Assembly: GCF_000190575.1 (NCBI RefSeq)
Contig: NC_015164.1
Coordinates: 3,087,501 to 3,151,500, forward strand
Direction: 5' to 3'
Source of the DNA: Phocaeicola salanitronis DSM 18170
Lineage (GTDB): Bacteria; Bacteroidota; Bacteroidia; Bacteroidales; Bacteroidaceae
Length of the DNA: 64,000 nucleotides
Shown here: one piece after another, positions 8,926-17,134 of the stretch
Numbering within the stretch: the first letter of the stretch is position 1
Layout of the letters: every line of letters starts with the position of its first letter
The notes under the pieces: model-generated
The model's database searches: none
What the model was told of the DNA's origin: nothing
The model's input: the letters and a program-made list of their open reading frames with translations, nothing else
Program-made: the position numbers and the translations under genes

Positions 8926-10410
8926 ATGAAAAAAATTCTGAATCTTGTTCTGCTATTGACGCTTGCCCTTGCTTCGCATGCCCAGCGTGTGCTTACGCTG
9001 GATAGCTGCCGCGCCTTGGCTTTGGCCAACAATAAGGAACTGCGCATGTCGCAGGAGAAAGTCAAGGCGGCGCATTATGAGCAAAAAGCGGCATTTACTA
9101 ATTTCTTGCCTAAGATTGATGTGGGGGGCACCTATATGCGCATCCAGAAAGAAATCTCCTTATTGAGCGATGCCCAGAAAAATGCCATAGGAAATGTCGG
9201 TACAGCTGTAGGGGCTCAATTGCAGCAGTTCGGGAACCAGTTGCAGCAGATAGCGGTGAGCCACCCCGAGCTGCTCCCTTTGCTTGAGCCGTTAAGCGGC
9301 GTCATGGGGCAATTGCCCGGTGCGCTGAACGGGGTAGGGCAAGGCATTGTGGACGCTTTCCGCACGGATACGAGAAACCTGTATGCCGGTGCGGCAACGT
9401 TGACCCAGCCGATTTTTATGGGCGGCAAAATCATTGCTTACAATAAAATTACGAAGTATGCGGAGCAATTGGCTGCATCACAACACGCTACGGGCATGCA
9501 GGACGTGGTGATGAGTACCGACCAGGCTTATTGGCAGGTCATCTCGCTGGTGAACAAGAAACGGCTTGCCGAGAGTTTTGTGGAACTGGTGCGGAAACTG
9601 GATTCGGATGTGAACAAAATGCTGGAAGAAGGTGTTGCTACCCAAGCCGATGCATTAAGCGTGCGGGTGAAGGTGAACGAGGCTGAAATGGCTTTGGTGC
9701 AGGTAGAAGACGGGTTAAGCCTGTCGAAGATGGTGCTTTGCCAGTTGTGCGGCTTGCCGCTTGACACCGAAATCCGGCTTGCGGATGAAGAGATGGAAGA
9801 CCTTGCCTTGCCCGACACATTTACCGAAAGTAATGTGAATACGGCTTTGGCGAACCGCGAAGAGTTGAAGAGCTTGGAGCTGGCTTCGAAAATCTACCGC
9901 CAGAAGGTGAATGTGGCACGTGCCGGTTATCTCCCCTCTATCGGTCTGACCGCCAGCTATTTGTTTTCCAATCCTTCGCTTTTCAACGGGTTCGAGAATA
10001 AGTTCCGCGGGACATGGGGTATCGGGGTGGTCGTGACAATCCCTGTATTCCATTGGGGAGAAAATATTTATAAGGTGCGTGCGGCGAAAGCCGAAGCCAA
10101 TATTGCCCGGTACCGGCTTGATGACGCGCGCGAGAAGATTGAGCTTCAGGTAACTCAAAACTCGTATAAGGTGAACGAAGCCGCCAAGAAACTTGCGATG
10201 GCGGAGAAAAACATGGAAAAGGCGGAAGAAAACCTCCGTTATGCGAATTTCGGGTTCAGGGAGGGGGTTATCCCGACCAGCAATGTGCTCGAAGCCCAGA
10301 CCGCTTGGCTCTCTGCCCAGTCGGGCAAGATTGATGCGCAAATCGACCTGAAGATGAGCGAGATTTATTTGAACAAATCAATGGGGACATTGGATATGTA
10401 TACAAAATGA
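8926..10410 (+). CDS. TolC family outer-membrane efflux channel
   Basis: About 494 residues. A signal peptide (MKKILNLVLLLTLALASHAQ) is followed by two OEP repeats with long amphipathic helices, e.g. LDSCRALALANNKELRMSQEKVKAAHYE and the C-terminal EANIARYRLDDAREKIELQVTQ. It is the outer-membrane exit duct for the adaptor and permeases encoded downstream. The ATG at 8926 (MKKIL) is preferred over an in-frame start at 8920 because it gives a normal signal peptide. The insert between residues about 85 and 125 (GAQLQQFGNQLQQIAVSHPELL...) is longer than in E. coli TolC. The gap to the adaptor gene is 128 bp with no terminator. Confident family call; substrate unknown. Confidence 0.92.
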   Translation: MKKILNLVLLLTLALASHAQRVLTLDSCRALALANNKELRMSQEKVKAAHYEQKAAFTNFLPKIDVGGTYMRIQKEISLLSDAQKNAIGNVGTAVGAQLQQFGNQLQQIAVSHPELLPLLEPLSGVMGQLPGALNGVGQGIVDAFRTDTRNLYAGAATLTQPIFMGGKIIAYNKITKYAEQLAASQHATGMQDVVMSTDQAYWQVISLVNKKRLAESFVELVRKLDSDVNKMLEEGVATQADALSVRVKVNEAEMALVQVEDGLSLSKMVLCQLCGLPLDTEIRLADEEMEDLALPDTFTESNVNTALANREELKSLELASKIYRQKVNVARAGYLPSIGLTASYLFSNPSLFNGFENKFRGTWGIGVVVTIPVFHWGENIYKVRAAKAEANIARYRLDDAREKIELQVTQNSYKVNEAAKKLAMAEKNMEKAEENLRYANFGFREGVIPTSNVLEAQTAWLSAQSGKIDAQIDLKMSEIYLNKSMGTLDMYTK

Positions 10411-10538
10411 ATATTTTCACCGCAGAGCCTTTCATTTGCGATTGGACAATTGGCTTTTTGAAATTGAATCGTACTTCGTAAATCATCGGTGTTTCTCTGT
10501 AGTGAGTTTGAAATGTGGTAATTAAAAAATAAGGCAAT

Positions 10539-11531
10539 ATGACAGAAAGAACGCAACGCAGCAACATTACGCTGGCATTCATTACCCTGGTAGGGGTGGT
10601 TGTAATAGTCAGTGTCATCGGCTTTTTCACTTTCCGGAAAGGAACGGAAATCATTCAGGGACAAGCCGAAGCGACCGAATACCGGGTGTCGAGCAAGGTG
10701 CCCGGACGTATCCTGAAATTCTTTGTAAGCGAGGGTGACCAGGTGAGGGAAGGCGATACGCTTGCCATCCTCGAAGCGCCCGATGTGGTGGCAAAGCTCT
10801 CGCAGGCACAGGCATTGGAACAGGCGGCTCAGGCTCTGAGCGAGAAAGCCGAAAAAGGCACGCGTGCCGAGAAGCTTCAGGAGGCATACGAGATGTGGCA
10901 GAAAGCGAAAGCCGGAAAAGAAATTGCGGAGAAATCTTACCAGCGTGTGAACCGCCTGTACGAAGCGGGCGTAGTGTCGGCGCAGAAGCGCGACGAGGCA
11001 AAAGCGCAATATGACGCCATGACAGCTACCGAACGGGCGGCGGAAGCCCAATACACCATGGCGCAAAACGGGACGCAACGGGAAGACAAACTCATGGCGC
11101 AAGCCAAGGTAAGGCAAGCCGAAGGTGCTGTGGCGGAAGTCAGTTCCTACATCAGCGAAACGTATCTCACGGCATCTGCCGATGGAGAAGTGACGGAGAT
11201 ATTCCCTAAGGTAGGCGAACTGGTGGGCACCGGAGCACCCATCATGAATGTAGCCCAACTGGATGACATGTGGGTGACGTTTAACGTGCGTGAAGACTAT
11301 CTGAAAGATTTCCACGTAGGGGGCGAGATTTCGGCGTTTATCCCGGCATTGGAAAAAGACGCCACATTTAAAGTGACCTATATGAAAGACTTAGGCACTT
11401 ATGCCGCATGGAAAGCGACCAAGACCACCGGCGGTTTCGACCTGAAGACATTCGAAATTAAAGCCAAGCCCGTACAGCCGGTGGAGAACCTGCGGCCGGG
11501 CATGTCGGCGATAGTCAAAGGGTTGGAATGA
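10539..11531 (+). CDS. HlyD/EmrA-type periplasmic adaptor (membrane fusion) protein
   Basis: 330 residues. One N-terminal transmembrane helix (residues about 10-30, LAFITLVGVVVIVSVIGFF) is followed by the biotinyl-lipoyl half-motif (SKVPGRILKFFVSEGDQVREGD), a long coiled-coil hairpin (about 75-200, rich in Ala/Glu/Lys), the second lipoyl half (TASADGEVTEIFPKVGELVGTG) and a beta-barrel domain. It bridges an inner-membrane permease to the TolC channel. It follows the tolC-like gene and precedes the two permeases in the same direction. An AAGG sequence lies 6 bp before the ATG. Its role in an export complex is well supported; the cargo is not. Confidence 0.92.
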   Translation: MTERTQRSNITLAFITLVGVVVIVSVIGFFTFRKGTEIIQGQAEATEYRVSSKVPGRILKFFVSEGDQVREGDTLAILEAPDVVAKLSQAQALEQAAQALSEKAEKGTRAEKLQEAYEMWQKAKAGKEIAEKSYQRVNRLYEAGVVSAQKRDEAKAQYDAMTATERAAEAQYTMAQNGTQREDKLMAQAKVRQAEGAVAEVSSYISETYLTASADGEVTEIFPKVGELVGTGAPIMNVAQLDDMWVTFNVREDYLKDFHVGGEISAFIPALEKDATFKVTYMKDLGTYAAWKATKTTGGFDLKTFEIKAKPVQPVENLRPGMSAIVKGLE

Positions 11532-11540
11532 GTGTTTTTT

Positions 11541-11602
11541 CACCACAGATTACACAGATTATTTTATTTAATCAATTATGAAAATCTGTGTAATCTGTGG
11601 TG
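11541..11602. repeat. CACCACAGATTACACAGATT inverted repeat between adaptor and permease genes
   Basis: Left arm 11541-11560 and right arm 11583-11602 are exact 20-bp inverted copies with a 22-bp loop. The hairpin lies within the operon. The same arms recur at 36553-36675 and 36980-37073, and in diverged form near 30254-30355. Confidence 0.9.
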
Positions 11603-11629
11603 AAAAAAAGAAACAAGAAAGGAAGGATT

Positions 11630-12808
11630 ATGCAATACACAACCATTCATAAACGCCTGTACCGTATAGCCGTACGCGAACTGCGGCACATCGCGACCCG
11701 GCCGATTTACCTCTTCTGCATGGTAATAGCACCGGTATTCTGCTACGTGTTCTTTACCACGCTGATGGCAAACGGCTTGCCTACAAACATGCCCGCAGGT
11801 GTTGTGGATATGGACAATACGGCAACTACGCGAAGCATCATCCGCAATTTGGATGCATTCCAGCAAACGCATGTCACGGCTCGTTATGCAAATTTCCACG
11901 AAGCACGCAAGGCGGTCCAGCGTGGCGAGATTTATGCTTTTTATTACATACCCGAAGGCACCACCGAGGAAGCCATCTCCGGAAGGCAGCCCCGCGTGTC
12001 GTTTTACATCAATTACGCGTACCTCATCGCAGGGTCGTTGCTGTACCGCGACCAGCGCACGATGTCGGAACTTGCTTCGGGTGCCATCGGGCAGAGCACG
12101 CTTTTAGCCAAGGGGGCTACCGAAAAGCAGGCAATGGCGTTTCTCCAGCCCGTCGTTATTGACACCCATGCGTTGAACAATCCGTGGCTGAATTATTCGG
12201 TGTATTTATGCAATACCTTATTGCCGGGCATCCTGATGTTGCTCATTTTCCTGACCACCTCGTATGCGTTAGGCATGGAACTGAAGGAAAATACGGCACA
12301 CGTTCTGATGCGTTTGGCAGACAATTCCATCGGCACGGCATTGGTAGGGAAACTCTTGCCGCATACGGTTATCTTCTTTATCGTGACCGTATTCTATAAT
12401 GTCTATCTGTACGGGTTCTTGCATTATCCTTGCAATAGCGGCATTTTCCCGATGCTTCTTGCGGGATTGTTGCTGGTGCTGGCTTCGCAGGCGGTCGGCA
12501 TCTTTTTCTTTGGCATGTTCGGCACCCTCCGCCTTGCCTTGAGTGTGGCTTCGTTATGGGGAGTCATTTCATTTTCCATCTCCGGCTTTACCTTTCCGGT
12601 CATGGCGATGCATCCCGTCTTGCAAGGGCTGGCGGTTTTATTCCCCTTACGGCATTATTTCCTGATATATGTAAACCTTGCCTTAAACGGTTATCCGCTC
12701 GTCTACGTATGGCAACCCATAGTGGCGCTTTTGCTTTTCCTGCTTCTTCCGTTCTTTGTGCTGAAGAAGTTGCGCACGGAAATGTTGCACTATGTATATA
12801 TCCCCTAA
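11630..12808 (+). CDS. ABC-2 type transporter permease (first)
   Basis: 392 residues. A TM helix near the N-terminus (PIYLFCMVIAPVFCYVFFTTL), a large periplasmic domain (about 40-175) and five to six C-terminal helices form the ABC2_membrane_3/YhhJ-like layout. The frame is open from 11597, but the ATG at 11630 has a clear GGAAGG site 6 bp upstream and excludes residues coming from the preceding repeat, so 11630 is chosen. It lies 98 bp after the adaptor and 12 bp before the second permease. Such permeases normally act with an ABC ATPase, and none is encoded in this operon. It probably forms a heterodimer with its neighbour. Confidence 0.88.
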   Translation: MQYTTIHKRLYRIAVRELRHIATRPIYLFCMVIAPVFCYVFFTTLMANGLPTNMPAGVVDMDNTATTRSIIRNLDAFQQTHVTARYANFHEARKAVQRGEIYAFYYIPEGTTEEAISGRQPRVSFYINYAYLIAGSLLYRDQRTMSELASGAIGQSTLLAKGATEKQAMAFLQPVVIDTHALNNPWLNYSVYLCNTLLPGILMLLIFLTTSYALGMELKENTAHVLMRLADNSIGTALVGKLLPHTVIFFIVTVFYNVYLYGFLHYPCNSGIFPMLLAGLLLVLASQAVGIFFFGMFGTLRLALSVASLWGVISFSISGFTFPVMAMHPVLQGLAVLFPLRHYFLIYVNLALNGYPLVYVWQPIVALLLFLLLPFFVLKKLRTEMLHYVYIP

Positions 12809-12820
12809 AACCGATGGATT

Positions 12821-14071
12821 ATGAAAAAATATTCGTTCAGACATACTATAAAGCAGGGCATCGCCGGATTGTTCCATATCTGTAAGGAAGAGCTGAAGAT
12901 GACCGTCAAAGACCAGGGCGTACTGATTTTTTTCCTCCTTGTGCCTTTGGCGTATCCGCTGGTCTATGCATTCATCTATACCAATGAAGTTGTGCGTGAA
13001 GTGCCCGTGGCTGTGGTCGATGCCGACCGTTCTTCCGTGAGCCGCGAATACCTCCGCCGGGTAGACGGAGGTCCGGATGTCCGTATCGTGTCTTATTGTT
13101 CCGATATGGAAGAAGCCCGGCTTTTGCTGAAAAAGCAAAAAATATACGGCGTGGTTTATGTTCCCGAAGGTTTTAGCCGCGACTTGGCTTCGGGAGAGCA
13201 GGCGCATGTTTCCATCTTTGCCGACATGAGCGGCATGCTTTATTATAAGGCGCTTTTGCTTGCCAATACCGAGGCTTCGCTGGAGATGAACAAGGATATC
13301 CAAATCCGGCGTGCGGGCAATACCACCAGGCGGCAGGATGAGATTACGGTCCGCCCGATAGATTACGAAGCGGTATCGCTCTATAATCCGCAGGACGGAT
13401 TCGCCAGCTTTCTTATCCCTGCCGTGCTTATCCTGATTATCCAGCAGACCTTATTGCTCGGGATAGGTCTGTCGGCGGGTACGGCGCGCGAGAACAACCG
13501 TTTCCGGGATTTGGTGCCCATGGTACGCCATTATCAGGGTGCCATCCGCATTATTTTCGGGAAGTCCTTGGCTTATCTTTTGGTCTATCTTGCCGTGGCG
13601 GCATATATCCTTTGTGCGGTGCCCAAGATGTTCCGGCTGGTCTTTCTTGCTTCGCCGGATACATTGGCGGCCTTTGTCCTGCCCTACCTGCTGGCATGCA
13701 TTTTCTTTGCCATGGCATGTTCGTGTCTCATCCGGAGGCGTGAAGACTGCATGATGATATTCGTGTTCACATCGTTGCCTTTGTTGTTCATCTCAGGCAT
13801 TTCATGGCCCGGAGCGGCAATCCCGGATTTCTGGAAAGCGGTGTCGTGGATATTCCCTTCTACTTTCGGCATCAACGGATATATCCGCATACAGACGATG
13901 GGAGCCACACTGAACGATGTCTTGCCCGAATACCGGGCATTATGGATGCAGGCAGGCATTTATTTCCTTCTCACATTCTTCCTCTACCGGAGGGAAATCC
14001 TGTTGAGCCGGAAACATGCCTTAAAACGCTTGCATGAGTTCCGGAAGAAGCGGCAGGCGGTGTTGCGGTAA
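12821..14071 (+). CDS. ABC-2 type transporter permease (second)
   Basis: 416 residues with the same topology as the preceding gene: one N-terminal helix (VLIFFLLVPLAYPLVYAFIY), a periplasmic domain with VPVAVVDADRSSVSREYLRR and VYVPEGFSRDLASGEQAHVSIF, then about five helices. Those two motifs are typical of the YhgE/YhhJ-type ABC-2 permeases. It starts 12 bp after the first permease stop, so the two are co-translated. It closes the TolC/adaptor/permease operon. No terminator is obvious in 14072-14190. Together the four genes look like a tripartite exporter for a drug or an envelope compound; the substrate is unknown. Confidence 0.88.
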   Translation: MKKYSFRHTIKQGIAGLFHICKEELKMTVKDQGVLIFFLLVPLAYPLVYAFIYTNEVVREVPVAVVDADRSSVSREYLRRVDGGPDVRIVSYCSDMEEARLLLKKQKIYGVVYVPEGFSRDLASGEQAHVSIFADMSGMLYYKALLLANTEASLEMNKDIQIRRAGNTTRRQDEITVRPIDYEAVSLYNPQDGFASFLIPAVLILIIQQTLLLGIGLSAGTARENNRFRDLVPMVRHYQGAIRIIFGKSLAYLLVYLAVAAYILCAVPKMFRLVFLASPDTLAAFVLPYLLACIFFAMACSCLIRRREDCMMIFVFTSLPLLFISGISWPGAAIPDFWKAVSWIFPSTFGINGYIRIQTMGATLNDVLPEYRALWMQAGIYFLLTFFLYRREILLSRKHALKRLHEFRKKRQAVLR

Positions 14072-14194
14072 GGTTTATCCTATTTTAATGGGGCACAGAT
14101 TTTTTATTTATTCCGTTTGTGTTTTATGATGTACTTATGATACGGTTTGCGTTATTGTCTATAAAGAACTTCAATAAATGACATAAACTTTATC

Positions 14195-14818
14195 ATGGAT
14201 AAAAACAACGGTTTAAGCGAAAGGGCAGAACGCATCCTTCAGCGTACAGTCAATCTATTTGAACAGGTACGGCAAAAAATCATCCTGATTAGAGATTGTC
14301 AGGTGATATTAGACGTGGATGTTGCAGAATTATATGGGGTGAGGACAAAAGAAGTCAATCAAGCTGTGCGTAACAATCCGGAGAAGTTTCCGAGTGGATA
14401 CGTACTTGAGCTTGACAAACAGGAATTTACAGATTTGCGGTCAAATATTTTGACCGCAAATCTATCACCCAAGACCCGTGTCCTCCCCAAAGCGTTCACG
14501 GAGAAAGGATTGTATATGCTTGCCACTATCCTGAAAAGTCCGCAAGCTACGCAAGCCACCCTTGCTATCATAGAGACATTTGCCTCTGTGCGCCAGCTCA
14601 AGCGTGAATTGCATGCCTTACACGGTGAAACGGATGGCAAGTCGCAGCAATCCAAGATGCAACACATTGGAGAAATGCTTTCAAGCATAGTCATGCCTGA
14701 CCTGGAAACATCCGAAACAGAATCAAGCCTTGAACTCAATTTCCTGATAGGCAAAATCAAGCATACGGTAAAACGGGTGAAAAGGCAAAATGATGCAGAC
14801 CATACCGAAGTGGAATGA
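14195..14818 (+). CDS. ORF6N domain-containing protein (phage-type DNA-binding)
   Basis: 207 residues. The N-terminal region (residues about 25-120) reads QKIILIRDCQVILDVDVAELYGV, then TKEVNQAVRNNPEKFP and LPKAFTEKGLYMLATILKSPQAT. This is the ORF6N domain found in phage antirepressor-like and KilA-N-related proteins. The C-terminus is a helical tail (QLKRELHALHGE...ETESSLELNFLIGKIKHTVKRVKRQN). The gene stands alone between the exporter operon and a convergent small membrane protein gene; no phage structural genes are near. These solitary copies are common in Bacteroidales genomes and their function is not established; a DNA-binding regulator is the likeliest role. Confidence 0.88.
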   Translation: MDKNNGLSERAERILQRTVNLFEQVRQKIILIRDCQVILDVDVAELYGVRTKEVNQAVRNNPEKFPSGYVLELDKQEFTDLRSNILTANLSPKTRVLPKAFTEKGLYMLATILKSPQATQATLAIIETFASVRQLKRELHALHGETDGKSQQSKMQHIGEMLSSIVMPDLETSETESSLELNFLIGKIKHTVKRVKRQNDADHTEVE

Positions 14819-14820
14819 CT

Positions 14821-15108
14821 TTAAAATATCAGATATACAATCAATCCCAATAGAACGATAAGGGCGATGCTTGCTAATATCCATAACTGCAACCGGAATA
14901 ATTGTTTGGCATCGGCTTTCTCCTTTTCGCTTATCTGATGCCGTGTTTTTTCCCAGTCTTCCAGGGATATGTTTTGTAAGTCGGTTTTATAGCCAGTACG
15001 GATGAGCTGCTTTCGGGTTTCTTTCATCCGTTCACGGTTATGTTTGCGGAGCCGGCGATTTTCCTTGTCGCGTCCTATCATGTCATTTATATGTCCTAAT
15101 GTTCCCAT
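14821..15108 (-). CDS. Small tail-anchored membrane protein, unknown
   Basis: 95 residues from the ATG at 15108 (MGTLGHINDM). The first two thirds are highly charged and helical (RDKENRRLRKHNRERMKETRKQL); the end is a single hydrophobic helix (LQLWILASIALIVLLGLIVYLIF) that finishes at the C-terminus, so it is a predicted tail-anchored inner-membrane protein. It lies 11 bp downstream of the split helicase, same strand, and is convergent with the ORF6N gene. No family recognised. Confidence 0.62.
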   Translation of the reverse strand: MGTLGHINDMIGRDKENRRLRKHNRERMKETRKQLIRTGYKTDLQNISLEDWEKTRHQISEKEKADAKQLFRLQLWILASIALIVLLGLIVYLIF

Positions 15109-15119
15109 AAACAAATATT

Positions 15120-15695
15120 TTATGCTTCATGCAGCCCCTCGATATACTCATACAGCTTCCGGTAGAAGGCGTGGCGCGTCAGGGTGGAGGCATCGCCTAA
15201 GATGATGAGCTTCATGCGGGCACGGGTGATGGCTACGTTCATCCGGCGCAAGTCGTTGAGAAACCCGATCTGGCCGTCCTCGTTGGCACGCACCAGGCTG
15301 ATGAGGATTACATCACGCTCCTGTCCCTGGAAACCGTCGACCGTATTGACCGTTATCGAGGAACGGAAGGGCTTGAAGAACGCGTCGCGCCGGAGCAGCT
15401 GGCGGAGGTATTGCACTTGTGCCTTGTAAGGGGAAATCAATCCGACATCGATGCGTTCTTCGAGGAAGCGTTCCCTGCCGATGCGGGTGATGTAGGATTT
15501 CAGCTGGCCGATGGAGAGTTCGGCTTCGGCTTTGTTGATGCGCCCGTAACTTTCGCCTACAAACTCTTCGCCGGCATCCATTCCTTCTGTGTTTATCCAT
15601 TCGATGGGTGTATCGAAATCGAGGATGCCGCGGTATTTCACTTCGGGAGCCGACTGGAGCATGCCTCCGTAGAACCATTCGGACGAGAAACGCAT
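15120..15695 (-). CDS. C-terminal part of an Upf1/IGHMBP2-like SF1 helicase, separated by an in-frame stop
   Basis: 191 residues that continue, in the same frame, the helicase begun at 17012. It holds the second RecA-like domain: LISPYKAQVQYLRQLL, motif V VNTVDGFQGQERDVILISLVRAN and motif VI MNVAITRARMKLIILGD. The piece could start at the ATG at 15695, two codons past the TAA, so re-initiation could make two polypeptides that reassociate. It could equally be the dead half of a pseudogene. Motifs III and Q/IV (GDHCQLPPT, QYRMND) are in the other fragment. The joined length of about 630 residues is normal for the family, so nothing else seems lost. Confidence 0.85.
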   Translation of the reverse strand: MRFSSEWFYGGMLQSAPEVKYRGILDFDTPIEWINTEGMDAGEEFVGESYGRINKAEAELSIGQLKSYITRIGRERFLEERIDVGLISPYKAQVQYLRQLLRRDAFFKPFRSSITVNTVDGFQGQERDVILISLVRANEDGQIGFLNDLRRMNVAITRARMKLIILGDASTLTRHAFYRKLYEYIEGLHEA

Positions 15696-15698
15696 GAT

Positions 15699-17012
15699 TT
15701 AATCGTTCATCCGGTATTGCAATTTCAACAGGGAAACCGTGTCGGGCTTTTGCTTGACGATGCATTGCATCAAGGTATGCCCCAGTCCGCCGCGCATGGC
15801 TTCGACGCTTTTTACCGTGGGCGGAAGCTGGCAATGGTCTCCGGCGAAGATGACCCGGTCGGCTTTCCGGATGGCTATCCAGCAGGCGGCTTCCAAGGCT
15901 TGGGCGGCTTCATCGATGAATAATGTCCCGAATTTTTGTCCGATTAATAACCGGCTGGCACTTCCCGTCAGGGTGCAGGCGATAACCCTTGCTTCGGAGA
16001 ACAATGCGGCGTTGATGCGGATTTCCAGCTCCGAGGCACGGTCTTTCAAAGCGTTGATTTTCGTGCGGATATGCTCGCGGTCGCTTGCCTTGTGCAGGCG
16101 TGCGTAGAGGTCACGGATGGCCCGGCGGATGCCCCATAACTGGGTATAGTCGGGATGCGCCTCGAAGCGGCGCTCGTAGGTGAATGAAAGCATCTTGTCG
16201 TTTACGCGGGTCGGGTTTCCGATGCGCAACACGTTCACGCCCCGGTCTACCAGCTTTTCGCTAATCCAGTCTACCGCCATGTTGCTTTGCGCGCACACCA
16301 ATACTTGGTTTTCGCGGTGCAAGGTTTCGTAGATGGCTTCCACCAGCGTGGTGGTCTTTCCCGTTCCGGGAGGGCCGTGCACGATTGCCACGTCTTTGGC
16401 ATGCAGGACCTTGTTGACCGCCGCTTCCTGCGTAGGGTTCAGCCAGGGGAAGCGCAGGGGTTGGAAAGAAAAGACAGATGCCGGTTGCGTTCCGTGAAAA
16501 ATGTCACGCAATTCCGCCAGACGGTTATTCTTGGCTGAAATGACTTGCTTCAGCGCCTCGAACATCAGCCGGTAGCTGGTCTCGTCGAAATAAAGCTGCA
16601 CGCCCGTCATTTCCCTTCCTTGCAGGGAAGCCAGTGCATCGGAATTGGGAAGAATCACCACCATACGCTCTTCGTCGGCATAGTTTACCGTGGCTACGAA
16701 AGGAAGGTAGGTCAGTTTCCCCGATACGTCTTGCGTAAAGAAGCATACCGGGCGCCCGTATTCGAACAGGTGCTCGATGTCTTTGTCCTCGCGGCGTTCC
16801 ACCTCTACCACTAATTGGTTCAAGGCATTGTAATAGCTCCGCCCGATGTTCAGCGGATACCAGCATACGCCCCGCTTTATTTTCCTGCCGATTCCCATCA
16901 GCTCAGTCTGTTGCTCGAACTGCTTTTTCTCGTATTCGTATTCCAGTTTGAGCAACTCGTATTGATGTTGCAGGTAGAGGACCGGTGAATGTATGGAAGT
17001 CGTTTCTTTCAT
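15699..17012 (-). CDS. N-terminal part of an Upf1/IGHMBP2-like SF1 helicase, ending at a premature TAA
   Basis: 437 residues from the ATG at 17012 (MKETTSIHSP); an upstream in-frame extension to 17072 is rejected because a promoter box lies in it. It has the N-terminal 1B/beta-barrel region, Walker A VHGPPGTGKTTTLVEAI near residue 207, motif II LFIDEAAQALEAA near 362 and motif III AGDHCQLPPTVKS. It stops with QYRMND then TAA at 15701-15699. Reading through gives QYRMND-stop-IMRFSSEWF, which is the expected uninterrupted family sequence; in relatives a residue such as Lys usually occupies the stop position, so a single base change (AAA to TAA) would explain it. Predicted 5'-3' helicase for DNA or RNA. 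Confidence 0.85.
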   Translation of the reverse strand: MKETTSIHSPVLYLQHQYELLKLEYEYEKKQFEQQTELMGIGRKIKRGVCWYPLNIGRSYYNALNQLVVEVERREDKDIEHLFEYGRPVCFFTQDVSGKLTYLPFVATVNYADEERMVVILPNSDALASLQGREMTGVQLYFDETSYRLMFEALKQVISAKNNRLAELRDIFHGTQPASVFSFQPLRFPWLNPTQEAAVNKVLHAKDVAIVHGPPGTGKTTTLVEAIYETLHRENQVLVCAQSNMAVDWISEKLVDRGVNVLRIGNPTRVNDKMLSFTYERRFEAHPDYTQLWGIRRAIRDLYARLHKASDREHIRTKINALKDRASELEIRINAALFSEARVIACTLTGSASRLLIGQKFGTLFIDEAAQALEAACWIAIRKADRVIFAGDHCQLPPTVKSVEAMRGGLGHTLMQCIVKQKPDTVSLLKLQYRMND

Positions 17013-17032
17013 ATCTTTGGGATTTCGCTTTG

Positions 17033-17040
17033 CAAAGGTA
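17033..17040 (-). promoter_or_regulatory. -7 box of the split helicase gene
   Basis: TACCTTTG on the minus strand, 21 bp upstream of the ATG at 17012, fits TAnnTTTG. No clear TTTG at -33. The region also has to serve the divergent ATPase gene starting at 17135. Confidence 0.6.
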
Positions 17041-17134
17041 CAAGTTCTGCGAAAAAAGAAAGGCGAAAACATTGATTAATTCCATTATTATCCTTATTTT
17101 TACGAAGATTAAAGGCATAAACCCAATAATAGCC

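Noticed and set aside
15699..15701. Recoded stop (selenocysteine or pyrrolysine) in the split helicase
   Set aside because: The codon is TAA, which is neither UGA nor UAG, and no recoding element is visible.
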